From an uncultured Burkholderiales bacterium (GTDB taxonomy: Bacteria; Pseudomonadota; Gammaproteobacteria; Burkholderiales; Burkholderiaceae_C), in contig CALMQI010000380.1 in NCBI GenBank assembly GCA_937871935.1, forward strand, positions 1 to 44,518: a DNA stretch of 44,518 nt, in the 5' to 3' direction. The position numbers and the translations under genes were made by a program. Positions 7,778-15,559 of the stretch are shown here, one piece after another; position 1 is the first letter of the stretch, and the number at the start of each line of letters is the position of its first letter. The notes under the pieces were generated by a model. It ran no database searches. It saw only the letters and a program-made list of their open reading frames with translations, and was not told the DNA's origin.

Positions 7778-10218
7778 GGTGTCGGGTCCTTTGTTCGGAG
7801 TTGGCGCGCCGCGGCCACGACGGCCTGCCCCAGGGCCAGGCCGCCGTCGTTGCAGGGCACCTGCCGGTGGGCCAGCATGGTGTAGCCGGCCTCGCGCAGT
7901 TGGGCGGTCACGCGCTCGTGCAGCACGCGGTTCTGGAACACGCCACCGCTGAGCGCCACGGTGCGCAGCGGGTGCTCGGGGTCGGGCGCCTGCGCGACCT
8001 TGTCGACCATCCGGCAAATGACCTGGGCCAGGCCCTTGTGGAAGCGTGCGGCCATGGTGGGAACCGGTGTCTTCAGCACCAGGTCGCCCAGCAGCGCGGT
8101 CCACATGGCGAGGGGTTCGATGTAGGGCAGGTTGCCCACCTTCAAACGCGGAATGGCGAAGGGGTAGCCGAGCTGGTCGTCCTCATGCAGCAGCACCTCG
8201 CGGTCGACCAGGGCTTCCATCTCGACCGCGCCCTGGCCTTCGTAGGCGGCACGATCGCGGCACAGGCCCATGGCGGCGGCCGCGGCATCGAACAGGCGCC
8301 CGCACGAGGTGGCCAGCGGCGAGTTCACGCCCCTGGCCAGCATGCCGTCCAGCAGCGCGCGCGGCTTGACGGCGAGAAAATCGTGCAGCTCGAGTTCGGC
8401 GTAGTTCATCGCGAACGTGGGCCACTTCAGCTCGGCCATCAGGTGCGCGTAGGTGTTGCGCCAAGGCTCACGCATGGCCTGTTCACCACCTAGCAAGGCT
8501 ACGGGCTTGAAGGTGCCACAGCGGCGGAAGCTGCGGTAGTCGGCCACGGCGAACTCGCCGCCCCACAGCGCCCCGGCTTCGCCGAAACCTAGGCCGTCGA
8601 GCGCCACGCCCACCACGGGCCCGGCGTCCAGCGGCCAGCCGTTGTCGGCCAGGCAAGACGCGATGTGGGCGTGGTGGTGCAGCACTTCCACCACCTCGGC
8701 AGCAGTGGAATGGGCCTGCTTGGTCGAGAGGTATTCGGGGTGGGCGTCGCAGGCATGCACGCGCGGCGTGAAGCCAAAGTAGCTTTGCAGGTCGACCAGC
8801 GCGCGTTGCCAGTCGGCGTGGGTGGCGGCATCTTCCAGGTCGCCGATGTGCTGCGACAGCAGGGCCTGGCCGCCACGCAGCAGGCAGAAGGTGTTCTTCA
8901 GCTCGCCGCCATAGGCCAGCACGGGCGGCGCCGACTCGAAGCCCGGCGGCAGCGCCAGCGGCGCCGGCGCGTGGCCGCGGGCGCGGCGCAGCAGCCGTGG
9001 GGCACCGTCGACCACCCGCAGCACCGAGTCGTCCACCCGGCGCGCGATGGCGCGCTCATGGTCGAGCACGTAGTCGATGCCCTGGCCGGTGTTCGAAGGA
9101 AAGCGCGCGGCGAGCCCTTCCACGCTGATGGCCTGCGGCTCGTCGCTCAGGTTGCCGCTGGTCAGCACGATCGGCCGCTTCATGCGCCGCAGCACCAGGT
9201 GGTGCACGCCGGTGCTGGGCAGCATGAAGCCCAGGGTGTTCAGACCCGGGGCGATGCCATCGGCCAGGCAAGGTGTCTTCGCTGATGCCAGCTCAAGTCG
9301 CCGCTGCAGCAGCACGATGGGAGCGGCCGGGCTTTGCAGCGCCTGGGCTTCCGCGTCGCTGACCTCGCACCAGGCGCGCACGGCCTCGACGCTGGCGGCC
9401 ATCAGCGCGAAGGGCTTGGCCTCGCGGCGCTTGAGCACGCGCAGGCGCGCCACCGCGGCCGGCTGTGTGGCGTCGCACGCCAGCTGGTAGCCGCCCAGGC
9501 CTTTGATGGCCACGACGTGGCCTTTGGCCAGCAGCGTGCCGGCGGCATCGCAGTCGTCGAGGAAGGTGTAGCTGTCGATGGTGAAGGCGCGCCCGTCCAT
9601 GCGCTTGAGCCTGAGCTTGGGGCCGCACACATGGCAGGCGATGGGCTGGGCATGAAAGCGCCGGTCGGCCGGTGAGGTGTACTCGACTTGGCAGTCGGCG
9701 CACAGCGCGTAGCCGGCCATCGTCGTGCGGGGCCGGTCGTAGGGCACGCCGGTGACGAAGCTCAGGCGCGGGCCGCAGTGAGTGCAGTTGGTGAGTGCGT
9801 AGCGGTAGCGGCGTGAGAACGGGTCGAAGATCTCGGCGACACAAGCAGCGCAGGTGGCGGCATCGGCGGCGACCGCGGCGAAAGACGCTTCGCCCCAACC
9901 TGTGCTGGTACCGATCACGAACGTGCGCGGCAGCGGCTGCGGCAAGCCCATGCGCTGACGCTCGAGTGCGCTGATGCGCGCCAGCGGCGGCGCCTCGGCC
10001 TGCACGCGCCGGGCGAGCTGGTCGAGCATTTCCTGCGTGGCCACGGCGCTGATGAGCACGCCCTGGACATCGTTGGTCACGGAGCCCAGTACGCCCAGTT
10101 CACTAGCCAGGCGCCACACCGTGGGCCTGAAGCCCACGCCTTGCACCGTGCCGCGCACGCGCATCTGCTCTGCAAGCAAAACCTGCGCCGGAGTAGTGGC
10201 GGGAGTCGCCAGACTCAT
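7768..10218 (-). CDS. hypF: carbamoyltransferase HypF
   Basis: HypF (816 residues, slightly long for the family) makes thiocarboxamide on HypE from carbamoyl phosphate. Domains in order: N-terminal acylphosphatase (VRGTVQGVGFRPTVWRLA, about 22-40); paired zinc fingers (CAACVAEI, CTHCGPRLS, CADCQVEY, CHVCGPKL, about 115-200); YrdC-like domain (KGLGGYQLACDA, KRREAKPFALM); Kae1-like C-terminal domain with the metal motif HHHAH in VLHHHAHIAS and SGGVFQN near the end. The start at 10218 overlaps the NHL gene stop (ATGA). All catalytic motifs are intact. Confidence 0.97.
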   Translation of the reverse strand: MSLATPATTPAQVLLAEQMRVRGTVQGVGFRPTVWRLASELGVLGSVTNDVQGVLISAVATQEMLDQLARRVQAEAPPLARISALERQRMGLPQPLPRTFVIGTSTGWGEASFAAVAADAATCAACVAEIFDPFSRRYRYALTNCTHCGPRLSFVTGVPYDRPRTTMAGYALCADCQVEYTSPADRRFHAQPIACHVCGPKLRLKRMDGRAFTIDSYTFLDDCDAAGTLLAKGHVVAIKGLGGYQLACDATQPAAVARLRVLKRREAKPFALMAASVEAVRAWCEVSDAEAQALQSPAAPIVLLQRRLELASAKTPCLADGIAPGLNTLGFMLPSTGVHHLVLRRMKRPIVLTSGNLSDEPQAISVEGLAARFPSNTGQGIDYVLDHERAIARRVDDSVLRVVDGAPRLLRRARGHAPAPLALPPGFESAPPVLAYGGELKNTFCLLRGGQALLSQHIGDLEDAATHADWQRALVDLQSYFGFTPRVHACDAHPEYLSTKQAHSTAAEVVEVLHHHAHIASCLADNGWPLDAGPVVGVALDGLGFGEAGALWGGEFAVADYRSFRRCGTFKPVALLGGEQAMREPWRNTYAHLMAELKWPTFAMNYAELELHDFLAVKPRALLDGMLARGVNSPLATSCGRLFDAAAAAMGLCRDRAAYEGQGAVEMEALVDREVLLHEDDQLGYPFAIPRLKVGNLPYIEPLAMWTALLGDLVLKTPVPTMAARFHKGLAQVICRMVDKVAQAPDPEHPLRTVALSGGVFQNRVLHERVTAQLREAGYTMLAHRQVPCNDGGLALGQAVVAAARQLRTKDPTPCA

Positions 10219-11453
10219 GGCACGACCTCATCTGCGGCCAGCGGCCACAGCAGCACGCGGTTGTTGCCCGAGTCGGCCACCAGCAGCGTGGGCGGCGCGC
10301 CGTCGATGGCGGCCACGCTGTAGGGCCAGCAGACGCTGTCGCGCGCCGCAGGCAGCCAGCGGTTGTCGCCCTTGCTGTTCCAGTCGTGCTGGGCCGCGAG
10401 CGCGCCGGCGTTGACGCCGTGGCGCGTGATGTCCTGCACGCGCCAGGCCAGCAGGCGCGAGTTGGCGGTGTCGGCAACGGCCAACAGCGAGCCCACCATC
10501 ACGGCGCCGTAGGGCATGTTCAGGCAGGCGGCGTCGGGGTAGTAGCTTGCCCGGTTGTGGTCGACCACGGCGTCGTTGGCCTGGCCCACGATCAAGTCGC
10601 AGCCGGTGTTGTGGGCCAGCGGTGCTCGGCGCCACAGCATCAGGCGGTTGTTGCCGGCATCGGCCACGCACAGGCCGCCGGCCGGGAACGTGATCGCGTG
10701 CGGCCAGCGCATGCTGCGTGCGGTAGGCGCGCCGCCGCCGTTTTCATCGCGCGTGGCAAAGCCAGCCTGACCCAATACGAGATCGGCCGCGGCGCCATGG
10801 TGTTGCGGCAGACCCTGCCACATCAGCACGCGGCGGTTGCCGGTATCGGCCACCCACAGGCGCTCACCGTCCCAGGCCACGCAGTACGGCCAGAACAAAG
10901 TGCCCGCATCGGGCTGGCTATGTCCGCGGTTGGACTGCCCGCCGTCGAAGTCGGACTGACCCACCACCACGTCAGGCCGCTGGTACGACTGCGTCGGGCG
11001 CCGGTGCCAGATCAACACCCGGTGGTTCCATGCATCGGCCACCGCCAGGCCCGCGCCGTCGCGCCCGCAGACGGCGATGCCCGTGGGCACGTTCATCGTG
11101 TCCTCGTTCGCATTGCCGCCGGCGTTGCGGCCCTCGCGGTCGAAGGCCGGCTGGCCGAGCAGGATATCGGCCGGCGTGCCGTCGGCCTCGGGCAGACGGC
11201 GCCAGCCCAGCACGCGGTGGTGGCCGGTGTCGGACACCCAAAAGGATCCGTCCGCCGCGGCGCACACGCCCCGCGGACCGAACATCGATTTGGCAGAAGG
11301 CACCACGGGTGCCGCCATGCCTAGCGCGTCGTCGGTGGCACCCAGGATCACCCGGGCGCCCGCCGGGTGCAGCAGGGGCGCGCAGGGCGCCGCGGCGGCC
11401 GGCGCTCTGCGCGCGACCGGGGCCAGCGAGACATGGGCGGTGATGGTGGCCAT
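10215..11453 (-). CDS. NHL-repeat beta-propeller protein of the hydrogenase operon
   Basis: About 412 residues with at least six NHL-type repeats, seen as recurring 'VADxxNxRVLxW' units (VSDTGHHRVLGW, VADAWNHRVLIW, VADTGNRRVLMW, VADAGNNRLMLW, VADTANSRLLAW, VADSGNNRVLLW), each followed by a 'GQ..FD' type loop. A six-bladed beta-propeller is expected. No signal peptide is evident from ATG 11453, which lies 7 bases after the Rieske gene stop; the open frame continues upstream but overlaps that gene. NHL proteins recur in group 2a hydrogenase operons; a scaffold or docking role is inferred, not shown. It overlaps hypF by four bases. Confidence 0.88.
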   Translation of the reverse strand: MATITAHVSLAPVARRAPAAAAPCAPLLHPAGARVILGATDDALGMAAPVVPSAKSMFGPRGVCAAADGSFWVSDTGHHRVLGWRRLPEADGTPADILLGQPAFDREGRNAGGNANEDTMNVPTGIAVCGRDGAGLAVADAWNHRVLIWHRRPTQSYQRPDVVVGQSDFDGGQSNRGHSQPDAGTLFWPYCVAWDGERLWVADTGNRRVLMWQGLPQHHGAAADLVLGQAGFATRDENGGGAPTARSMRWPHAITFPAGGLCVADAGNNRLMLWRRAPLAHNTGCDLIVGQANDAVVDHNRASYYPDAACLNMPYGAVMVGSLLAVADTANSRLLAWRVQDITRHGVNAGALAAQHDWNSKGDNRWLPAARDSVCWPYSVAAIDGAPPTLLVADSGNNRVLLWPLAADEVVP

Positions 11454-11460
11454 GCGTGCG

Positions 11461-12366
11461 TCAGCGCTGCAGCCGCACGGCCACGCGCTCACCGGCCACC
11501 TTGACGGCATGCACGGCGAGTTGCACCTCGGGCACGGTCAGGCATTCACCGGTTTCCAGCGCATAGACAAACCCGTGGTACGGGCAGCGCAGCGTGCCGT
11601 TGTCGAGCTGGCCGCCATCCAGCGGCATGCCCATGTGGGCGCAGGCGTTGTCCACGCAGGACACGGCCTGGCCATTGCGGTACAGCAGCACGTCGCGGCC
11701 ATTCACGGTGCGCACGGCGATGCCGCCCTCGGGCAGATCACCCAGCGCGCAGACATCGGCCCAGCCGGCGTCCTGCTGGCGCGCGAAGGGGCTGACGAAG
11801 TGGACCACCTGCGTGCCGTCGGCCGAGGTTTCGGACGCGCCGCGGCTGACGCGCTGCACCGTGGTGATCTCGGGGCACAAGGTCTTGATGGATTTCTCCA
11901 CGCCTTCGGTGAGGGTCTCGCCCGCAGAGGGGCAGGACTGGCAGGAACCGATCAGCCGCACTTCCACCGTGTCGGGCGGCTTCACGGCCACCAGTTCGAC
12001 ATCGCCGCCGTGCTCCTTGAGCGAGGGGCGCACCTCATCGAGCGCGCGGCGCACGCGGCTTTCCAGTGGCTCCTTCACCAGGCCATGGAACAGCAGCACC
12101 TGGTAGACCAGCGGGTCGCGCACCGCGCCGCGCAAAGCCTGAGCAGCCGCGGGGTCGGTCTTGAGGGCGCGGATCAGGCGCCTGAAGGCCTCGGCATTGA
12201 GCTCCTCGATGCCGGTCTTGATGGCCGAAAGCACGGCCTGCTGCGCCGGCTCCCAGCCGCTGGCCAAGCCCTGCAGCCGCACGATCTCGCCCGCCCGCCG
12301 GGTCACCTCGGCGGCAGCTTCGGCGTGCTGCGCCTGCTCGTCGAGCGCCGGGTCGCGTGCGGTCAC
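11461..12366 (-). CDS. NifU-domain/Rieske [2Fe-2S] fusion protein, probable electron-transfer partner
   Basis: A 301-residue fusion. The N-terminal ~95 residues are helical with no named family. A NifU C-terminal-type domain follows (about 95-175) with the CxxC of GSCQSCPSAGETL. A Rieske domain (about 200-300) has CAHMGMPLDGG and CPYHGFVY, giving the 2 Cys/2 His ligand set. GTG 12366 is preferred because the longer frame overlaps the upstream membrane gene and is not protein-like. In mycobacteria, Rieske-type proteins in uptake-hydrogenase operons are proposed to pass electrons from hydrogenase to the respiratory chain, and the same job is inferred here. The NifU part may hold or deliver an Fe-S cluster. 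Confidence 0.88.
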   Translation of the reverse strand: MTARDPALDEQAQHAEAAAEVTRRAGEIVRLQGLASGWEPAQQAVLSAIKTGIEELNAEAFRRLIRALKTDPAAAQALRGAVRDPLVYQVLLFHGLVKEPLESRVRRALDEVRPSLKEHGGDVELVAVKPPDTVEVRLIGSCQSCPSAGETLTEGVEKSIKTLCPEITTVQRVSRGASETSADGTQVVHFVSPFARQQDAGWADVCALGDLPEGGIAVRTVNGRDVLLYRNGQAVSCVDNACAHMGMPLDGGQLDNGTLRCPYHGFVYALETGECLTVPEVQLAVHAVKVAGERVAVRLQR

Positions 12367-12380
12367 GGTGCCTTGCCCGA

Positions 12381-12602
12381 TCAGTCGTACTTCAGGTTCT
12401 TGAACAGCAGCGGCTGTGCCACGCCGCCTGCAAGCGACGCCACCACCACGCCCACGAGCGGCGACACCAGCCAACCCACGGCCAGCAGCACGACGAAGGT
12501 CAGCAAGAAGCCCTTGAGCCACTGATGAAAGGCAGCGCGATGGTCTCGGAACAGCCGGCCCGCCAAGAACAGCTTCACCGAATTCATGAACATGTCGAAC
12601 AT
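12381..12602 (-). CDS. small membrane protein of hydrogenase operon (73 aa)
   Basis: A 73-residue protein with an amphipathic N-terminus (MFDMFMNSVKLFLAGRLF) and two hydrophobic segments, about 30-46 and 47-62 (FLLTFVVLLAVGWLVSPLVGV and VVASLAGGVAQPLLF). No family is recognised. It sits 9 bases after the 65-aa membrane gene and 14 bases before the Rieske fusion, in the same strand and register of short gaps, so it is very likely translated. A role anchoring soluble hydrogenase components at the membrane is inferred from context only. Confidence 0.7.
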   Translation of the reverse strand: MFDMFMNSVKLFLAGRLFRDHRAAFHQWLKGFLLTFVVLLAVGWLVSPLVGVVVASLAGGVAQPLLFKNLKYD

Positions 12603-12611
12603 GGCCGGCCC

Positions 12612-12809
12612 TCAGCGAGTGAAGTAGAGAACAGCCAGGCCGATGACAGCGGCCGGCAACACGGCGGTCGGGCCGTAGAAGGCGCCCATCAAGGCGGCCA
12701 GTTCCTTGCCCAGTGCGTCGGCGCCAATCTTCAGGCCGCTCACGGCACCCGCGGCCAGCGCAAGGACCAGTGCCAATACCAACAAACCCAATAGGCCAAG
12801 TGCCGTCAT
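12612..12809 (-). CDS. small membrane protein of hydrogenase operon (65 aa)
   Basis: A 65-residue protein with hydrophobic helices at about 3-24 and 43-62, separated by a short polar loop containing GLKIGADALGKEL. It is unrelated in sequence to its 73-residue neighbour. It lies 55 bases after the TPR gene. Function is not known. Two consecutive tiny membrane proteins directly before a Rieske protein suggest a membrane dock for electron output. Confidence 0.68.
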   Translation of the reverse strand: MTALGLLGLLVLALVLALAAGAVSGLKIGADALGKELAALMGAFYGPTAVLPAAVIGLAVLYFTR

Positions 12810-12864
12810 GCAGAGAGCTCCGTCGTGAAGTGAGAGATTGATGAACCTGGGAGGGCCGATCCGT

Positions 12865-13866
12865 TCAGTGCGACTGCACGCGCCGGTGCTCGAGTTCCGA
12901 CGAGATGTCGTTGACGACCTCGGCCATCATGGCCGCCTTCTGCGCATCGCCATGCTGCGCGAAGAGCACCTGCGCCTCGCGCGCCAGGGCCAGTGCATCA
13001 CCGAGCGGGTCGCCGCCCCGCGACGCTTGCGGGCCTTCGTTGCCGGCCTGCACCGGATCGGGCACCAGGCTGCGCAGCACATTGGCCTTGTTGGCGATGG
13101 TGTTGGCGTATTCCAGCGGCGTGTCGCGCGGATTACGCACCTTCAGCGCCTCGTCGTAGGCCGCCAGCGCGCGCAGGTTGTTCTCGAGCACATGGCTGCT
13201 GCTGGCGTATTGCAGGGCGTTGCCCAGGTTGTTGTTGATCATGGCGTACTCGCTCGGGTGGTCGATCAGGTTGATGACCTTGAGCACCTCTTCGAACGAC
13301 TGCACCGCCAGCGCCTCGCGCATGCGGCCGCGTTCGTCAGTCGCAGGCATCGACAGGTAGCAGATGGCCAGGTTGTTGTGCAGCACCGCGTACTCCTGCG
13401 CGAAGCGCTCGCGCGTGAAGGTGCGCAGCGAGCGGTGGTAGGCCGCAATGGCATCGGTGACGCGGCCACGGCCGAGGCCGGACAAGGCCTGCAGCACCAG
13501 GCCCAGGTTCAACTCGGCTTCCGCCACCTCTTCGGGTTGACCTTGCGCCTGCAACACGGGCAGCGCAGCCTCAAAGCACCCTTGCGCCCGGTCGAGTGCC
13601 GCAGGACCGCCATCGGGCAGCGCTTGCAAGGCGGTCCCCATGCGCGCCGTGATGCGCGCGCGTAGCACAGCAGCCTGCGCGGGGGCCGCCTCCATCGCGC
13701 GCTCATACAGCGCGACCGCGTCATGCACTTGCTTCGCGGACTTGGGCCGCTGCTGCATGCCCATGGCGATCTCCATGAGCATCTCCGCCCGCTCCTCGGG
13801 CGACGCCTCGGTGTCGTCGGCCGCGGCCAACGCGGCTTCGAACTGGGACTGCGAGAGGGTTTGCAC
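12865..13866 (-). CDS. TPR-repeat protein of hydrogenase operon
   Basis: A 333-residue all-helical protein with tetratricopeptide-like repeats: DAVALYERAMEAAPAQAA, AQGCFEAALPVLQAQGQP, DAIAAYHRSLRTFT, AVQSFEEVLKVINL and ALAAYDEALKVRNP. Asn/Ala-rich helix starts such as NNLAICYL and NNNLGNALQYA lie between them. GTG 13866 is preferred because GGAG lies six bases upstream; a TTG at 13929 would add an unconserved arginine-rich leader. TPR proteins are a recurring member of group 2a operons. A role as assembly platform or complex organiser is plausible but unproven. Confidence 0.82.
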   Translation of the reverse strand: MQTLSQSQFEAALAAADDTEASPEERAEMLMEIAMGMQQRPKSAKQVHDAVALYERAMEAAPAQAAVLRARITARMGTALQALPDGGPAALDRAQGCFEAALPVLQAQGQPEEVAEAELNLGLVLQALSGLGRGRVTDAIAAYHRSLRTFTRERFAQEYAVLHNNLAICYLSMPATDERGRMREALAVQSFEEVLKVINLIDHPSEYAMINNNLGNALQYASSSHVLENNLRALAAYDEALKVRNPRDTPLEYANTIANKANVLRSLVPDPVQAGNEGPQASRGGDPLGDALALAREAQVLFAQHGDAQKAAMMAEVVNDISSELEHRRVQSH

Positions 13867-13961
13867 GTGCGGCTCCGTGGGTGGCGATCGAGTCCGCCTC
13901 AATCTATCGAGCCGCCGTTGCGCCGTCAATCAGGTTTGCGAGCGAAAACTAAGTTTGCACT

Positions 13962-14315
13962 TCACGCCGAGCCTGTGCCGGCCACGGTCTGGCCCATGCC
14001 TTCGATCAACAAGGCACCGACCTCGTCGACCCAACGCAGATCGAAGCTGCGCTCGGTGGCGAAGCGCCCAAGCCCTCTTGCGGCGAGAAACTCCTCGGCC
14101 AACAGCACGCGGTCACCCTGCGCATTGCGCTGCTTGAGCAACATGCCACTCGCGCTGGGGCCGCCCAGCGGCACCAGAAAGACCAGGCCCTCGCGCTCGA
14201 GCAGGACGGCCGAGCCGGCACCGGCCAGGTAACGCTCGCAGGTCGCGCGCGACAGCAGCACCCGGCCGTCACCGATGCGAGCCTGGTGGACTATGGCGTC
14301 GTCGTCATCCGCCAT
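13962..14315 (-). CDS. conserved small protein of hydrogenase operon (117 aa)
   Basis: A 117-residue, probably cytosolic protein that starts MADDDDAIVHQARI and has alternating beta-strand-like segments (VLLSRATCERYL, AVLLEREGLVFLVPLGG, GDRVLLAEEFLAARGL). No family is recognised with confidence. The start codon lies 25 bases inside the maturation protease gene, consistent with coupling. Its place between protease and TPR genes suggests an assembly or partner role, but the sequence does not show which. Confidence 0.65.
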   Translation of the reverse strand: MADDDDAIVHQARIGDGRVLLSRATCERYLAGAGSAVLLEREGLVFLVPLGGPSASGMLLKQRNAQGDRVLLAEEFLAARGLGRFATERSFDLRWVDEVGALLIEGMGQTVAGTGSA

Positions 14316-14770
14316 TGGCGCACCTTGTCGCTGATCTGGGCGCAGACTTTGTGCGTTGCGGCTTCGACCGGCGCGGAGAGCTCGGTGCCCAGGTCCACCG
14401 TCTGCACTTCCACCAGGTACACCGTCAGGTCGGTGGGGAACTCGCTGCCGAAGATGCGCCGGCCCGCGTAGATCGCGTGGTCCCAGCGAAAGTCATGCAG
14501 GCTGTACGCGGGTTGGTGGGCGGTGTCGATCTCGCTGCCGGGTACGCGGAACACCGCCCCCGGCTCGGACCCCGAGCGGCAGGCGTCCACGACCACGAGT
14601 GCGCCCGCGCCGCGTGCCTGGAACATCACTTCCATGCCGCCCGTGCCGGCGTCAAATAGCTTCACATCGGGCGGCGGCTCGAAACGCCAGGCAGCCCGCA
14701 GCCGCTGGATCACGCGCACGCCCACGCCGTCATCGCAGCGGTTGAGGTTGCCGCAGCCGACGATGACCAT
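14291..14770 (-). CDS. hydrogenase-specific maturation endopeptidase (HupD/HyaD family)
   Basis: A 159-residue nickel-dependent protease that trims the C-terminal extension of the large subunit after metal insertion. Motifs are GCGNLNRCDDGVG (family GxGN..xxDDG with the first metal-sensing acidic residue), FDAGTGGME (second Asp), VVVDAC and a His in FRWDHAIY, the usual third ligand. ATG 14770 starts just before the first strand MVIVGCGN as expected. The upstream frame is open but unconserved. Its likely substrate is the large subunit in the same operon, where the last 16 residues after Cys-Leu-Val-Cys-Thr-Val-His would be removed. Confidence 0.92.
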   Translation of the reverse strand: MVIVGCGNLNRCDDGVGVRVIQRLRAAWRFEPPPDVKLFDAGTGGMEVMFQARGAGALVVVDACRSGSEPGAVFRVPGSEIDTAHQPAYSLHDFRWDHAIYAGRRIFGSEFPTDLTVYLVEVQTVDLGTELSAPVEAATHKVCAQISDKVRQWRMTTTP

Positions 14771-14808
14771 CGGCGACCGCGCCCGACGCGCGGACGCGCC
14801 AGCGGTGC

Positions 14809-15132
14809 TCAGATCCGCCACAGGATGCAGGACCATTGCGCCTTCACCGGCAGCATCAGCTCCGCCAGGTTGCACCAGCCGCGGTGGCGCTCGAAGTACA
14901 TGCAGGTAGCGCACGACTGCTCGATGCCGTCGGCGTCGTCGGGCGCGACGTAGGGCTTGTCCGTGAACCCTGCCGCCACCAGGCGGCCGGTCACGTCGCC
15001 ACTGTCGAGCGCCTGCAACCGCGCGGTGACGTCGTTGACCTGCTCCGAGGTGTAGGCGCGCTCGGCGTGGTGCGTGACCAGTCCGCCGGCCAGCAGCCGG
15101 CCGATGTGATCGAGCAGGGCCGACTCATGCAT
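14809..15132 (-). CDS. four-cysteine small protein B (paralogue of 15157-15471)
   Basis: A 107-residue protein whose second half contains SCATCMYFERHRGWCNLAEL followed by W-S-C-I-L-W-R-I at the C-terminus. Its neighbour at 15157-15471 has the same frame of conserved residues: C-x2-CMY-x3-HR-x-WC-x-L-x-EL-x-LP, a 5-6 residue gap, W-x-C-x-LWRI. The N-terminal half is helical and also paralogous (LVAAGFTDKPY versus MVLTGWIDKPY). Four spaced cysteines plus aromatic residues suggest a metal or Fe-S site. No named family is claimed. The gene lies between the large subunit and its protease. Confidence 0.78.
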   Translation of the reverse strand: MHESALLDHIGRLLAGGLVTHHAERAYTSEQVNDVTARLQALDSGDVTGRLVAAGFTDKPYVAPDDADGIEQSCATCMYFERHRGWCNLAELMLPVKAQWSCILWRI

Positions 15133-15156
15133 GAGGCGAGGCCCATGCCCGCGGCG

Positions 15157-15471
15157 TCAGATGCGCCACAGCCGGCACCACCACTCGGGTTCGGCTGGCA
15201 GGTCAAGTTCGGGGAGATCGCACCACTTACGGTGCACCAGGTAGTACATGCACTCCTGGCAGCGCATGCGGTCTTCGCCGTACGGCTTGTCGATCCAGCC
15301 GGTAAGCACCATCTTGCCGACCACATCCTGCGGGTCGAGTGCGCCGCACTTATCCACCAGCGTGGTGAACTCCTCGGTGCTGCCAGGAAACGGCTCGGTC
15401 TGTGTCTTCAAGCCTTCCGCCATGAGCTTGGTCATCCGTTCGCGGATGCTGCCATCGGGGTCAATGGGCAT
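15157..15471 (-). CDS. four-cysteine small protein A (paralogue of 14809-15132)
   Basis: A 104-residue protein with the motif C-Q-E-CMYYLVHRKWCDLPEL and C-terminus W-W-C-R-L-W-R-I. An additional cysteine (VDKCGALDPQDVV) is not conserved in the paralogue. It is the first gene after the large subunit, 88 bases downstream, and 24 bases precede the next gene. The pair arose by tandem duplication and then diverged. The conserved Cys/Trp pattern suggests a small cluster-binding or zinc protein; an electron-relay or assembly role is inference. Confidence 0.8.
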   Translation of the reverse strand: MPIDPDGSIRERMTKLMAEGLKTQTEPFPGSTEEFTTLVDKCGALDPQDVVGKMVLTGWIDKPYGEDRMRCQECMYYLVHRKWCDLPELDLPAEPEWWCRLWRI

Positions 15472-15559
15472 TGCGGGCTGCCTCCCGGTTCTCGATTGTC
15501 GTCGCGCGCTGCGGCGGCCGGCCGCAGCGCGCGAATGCCTTCTTCACATCTGCGTCGCC

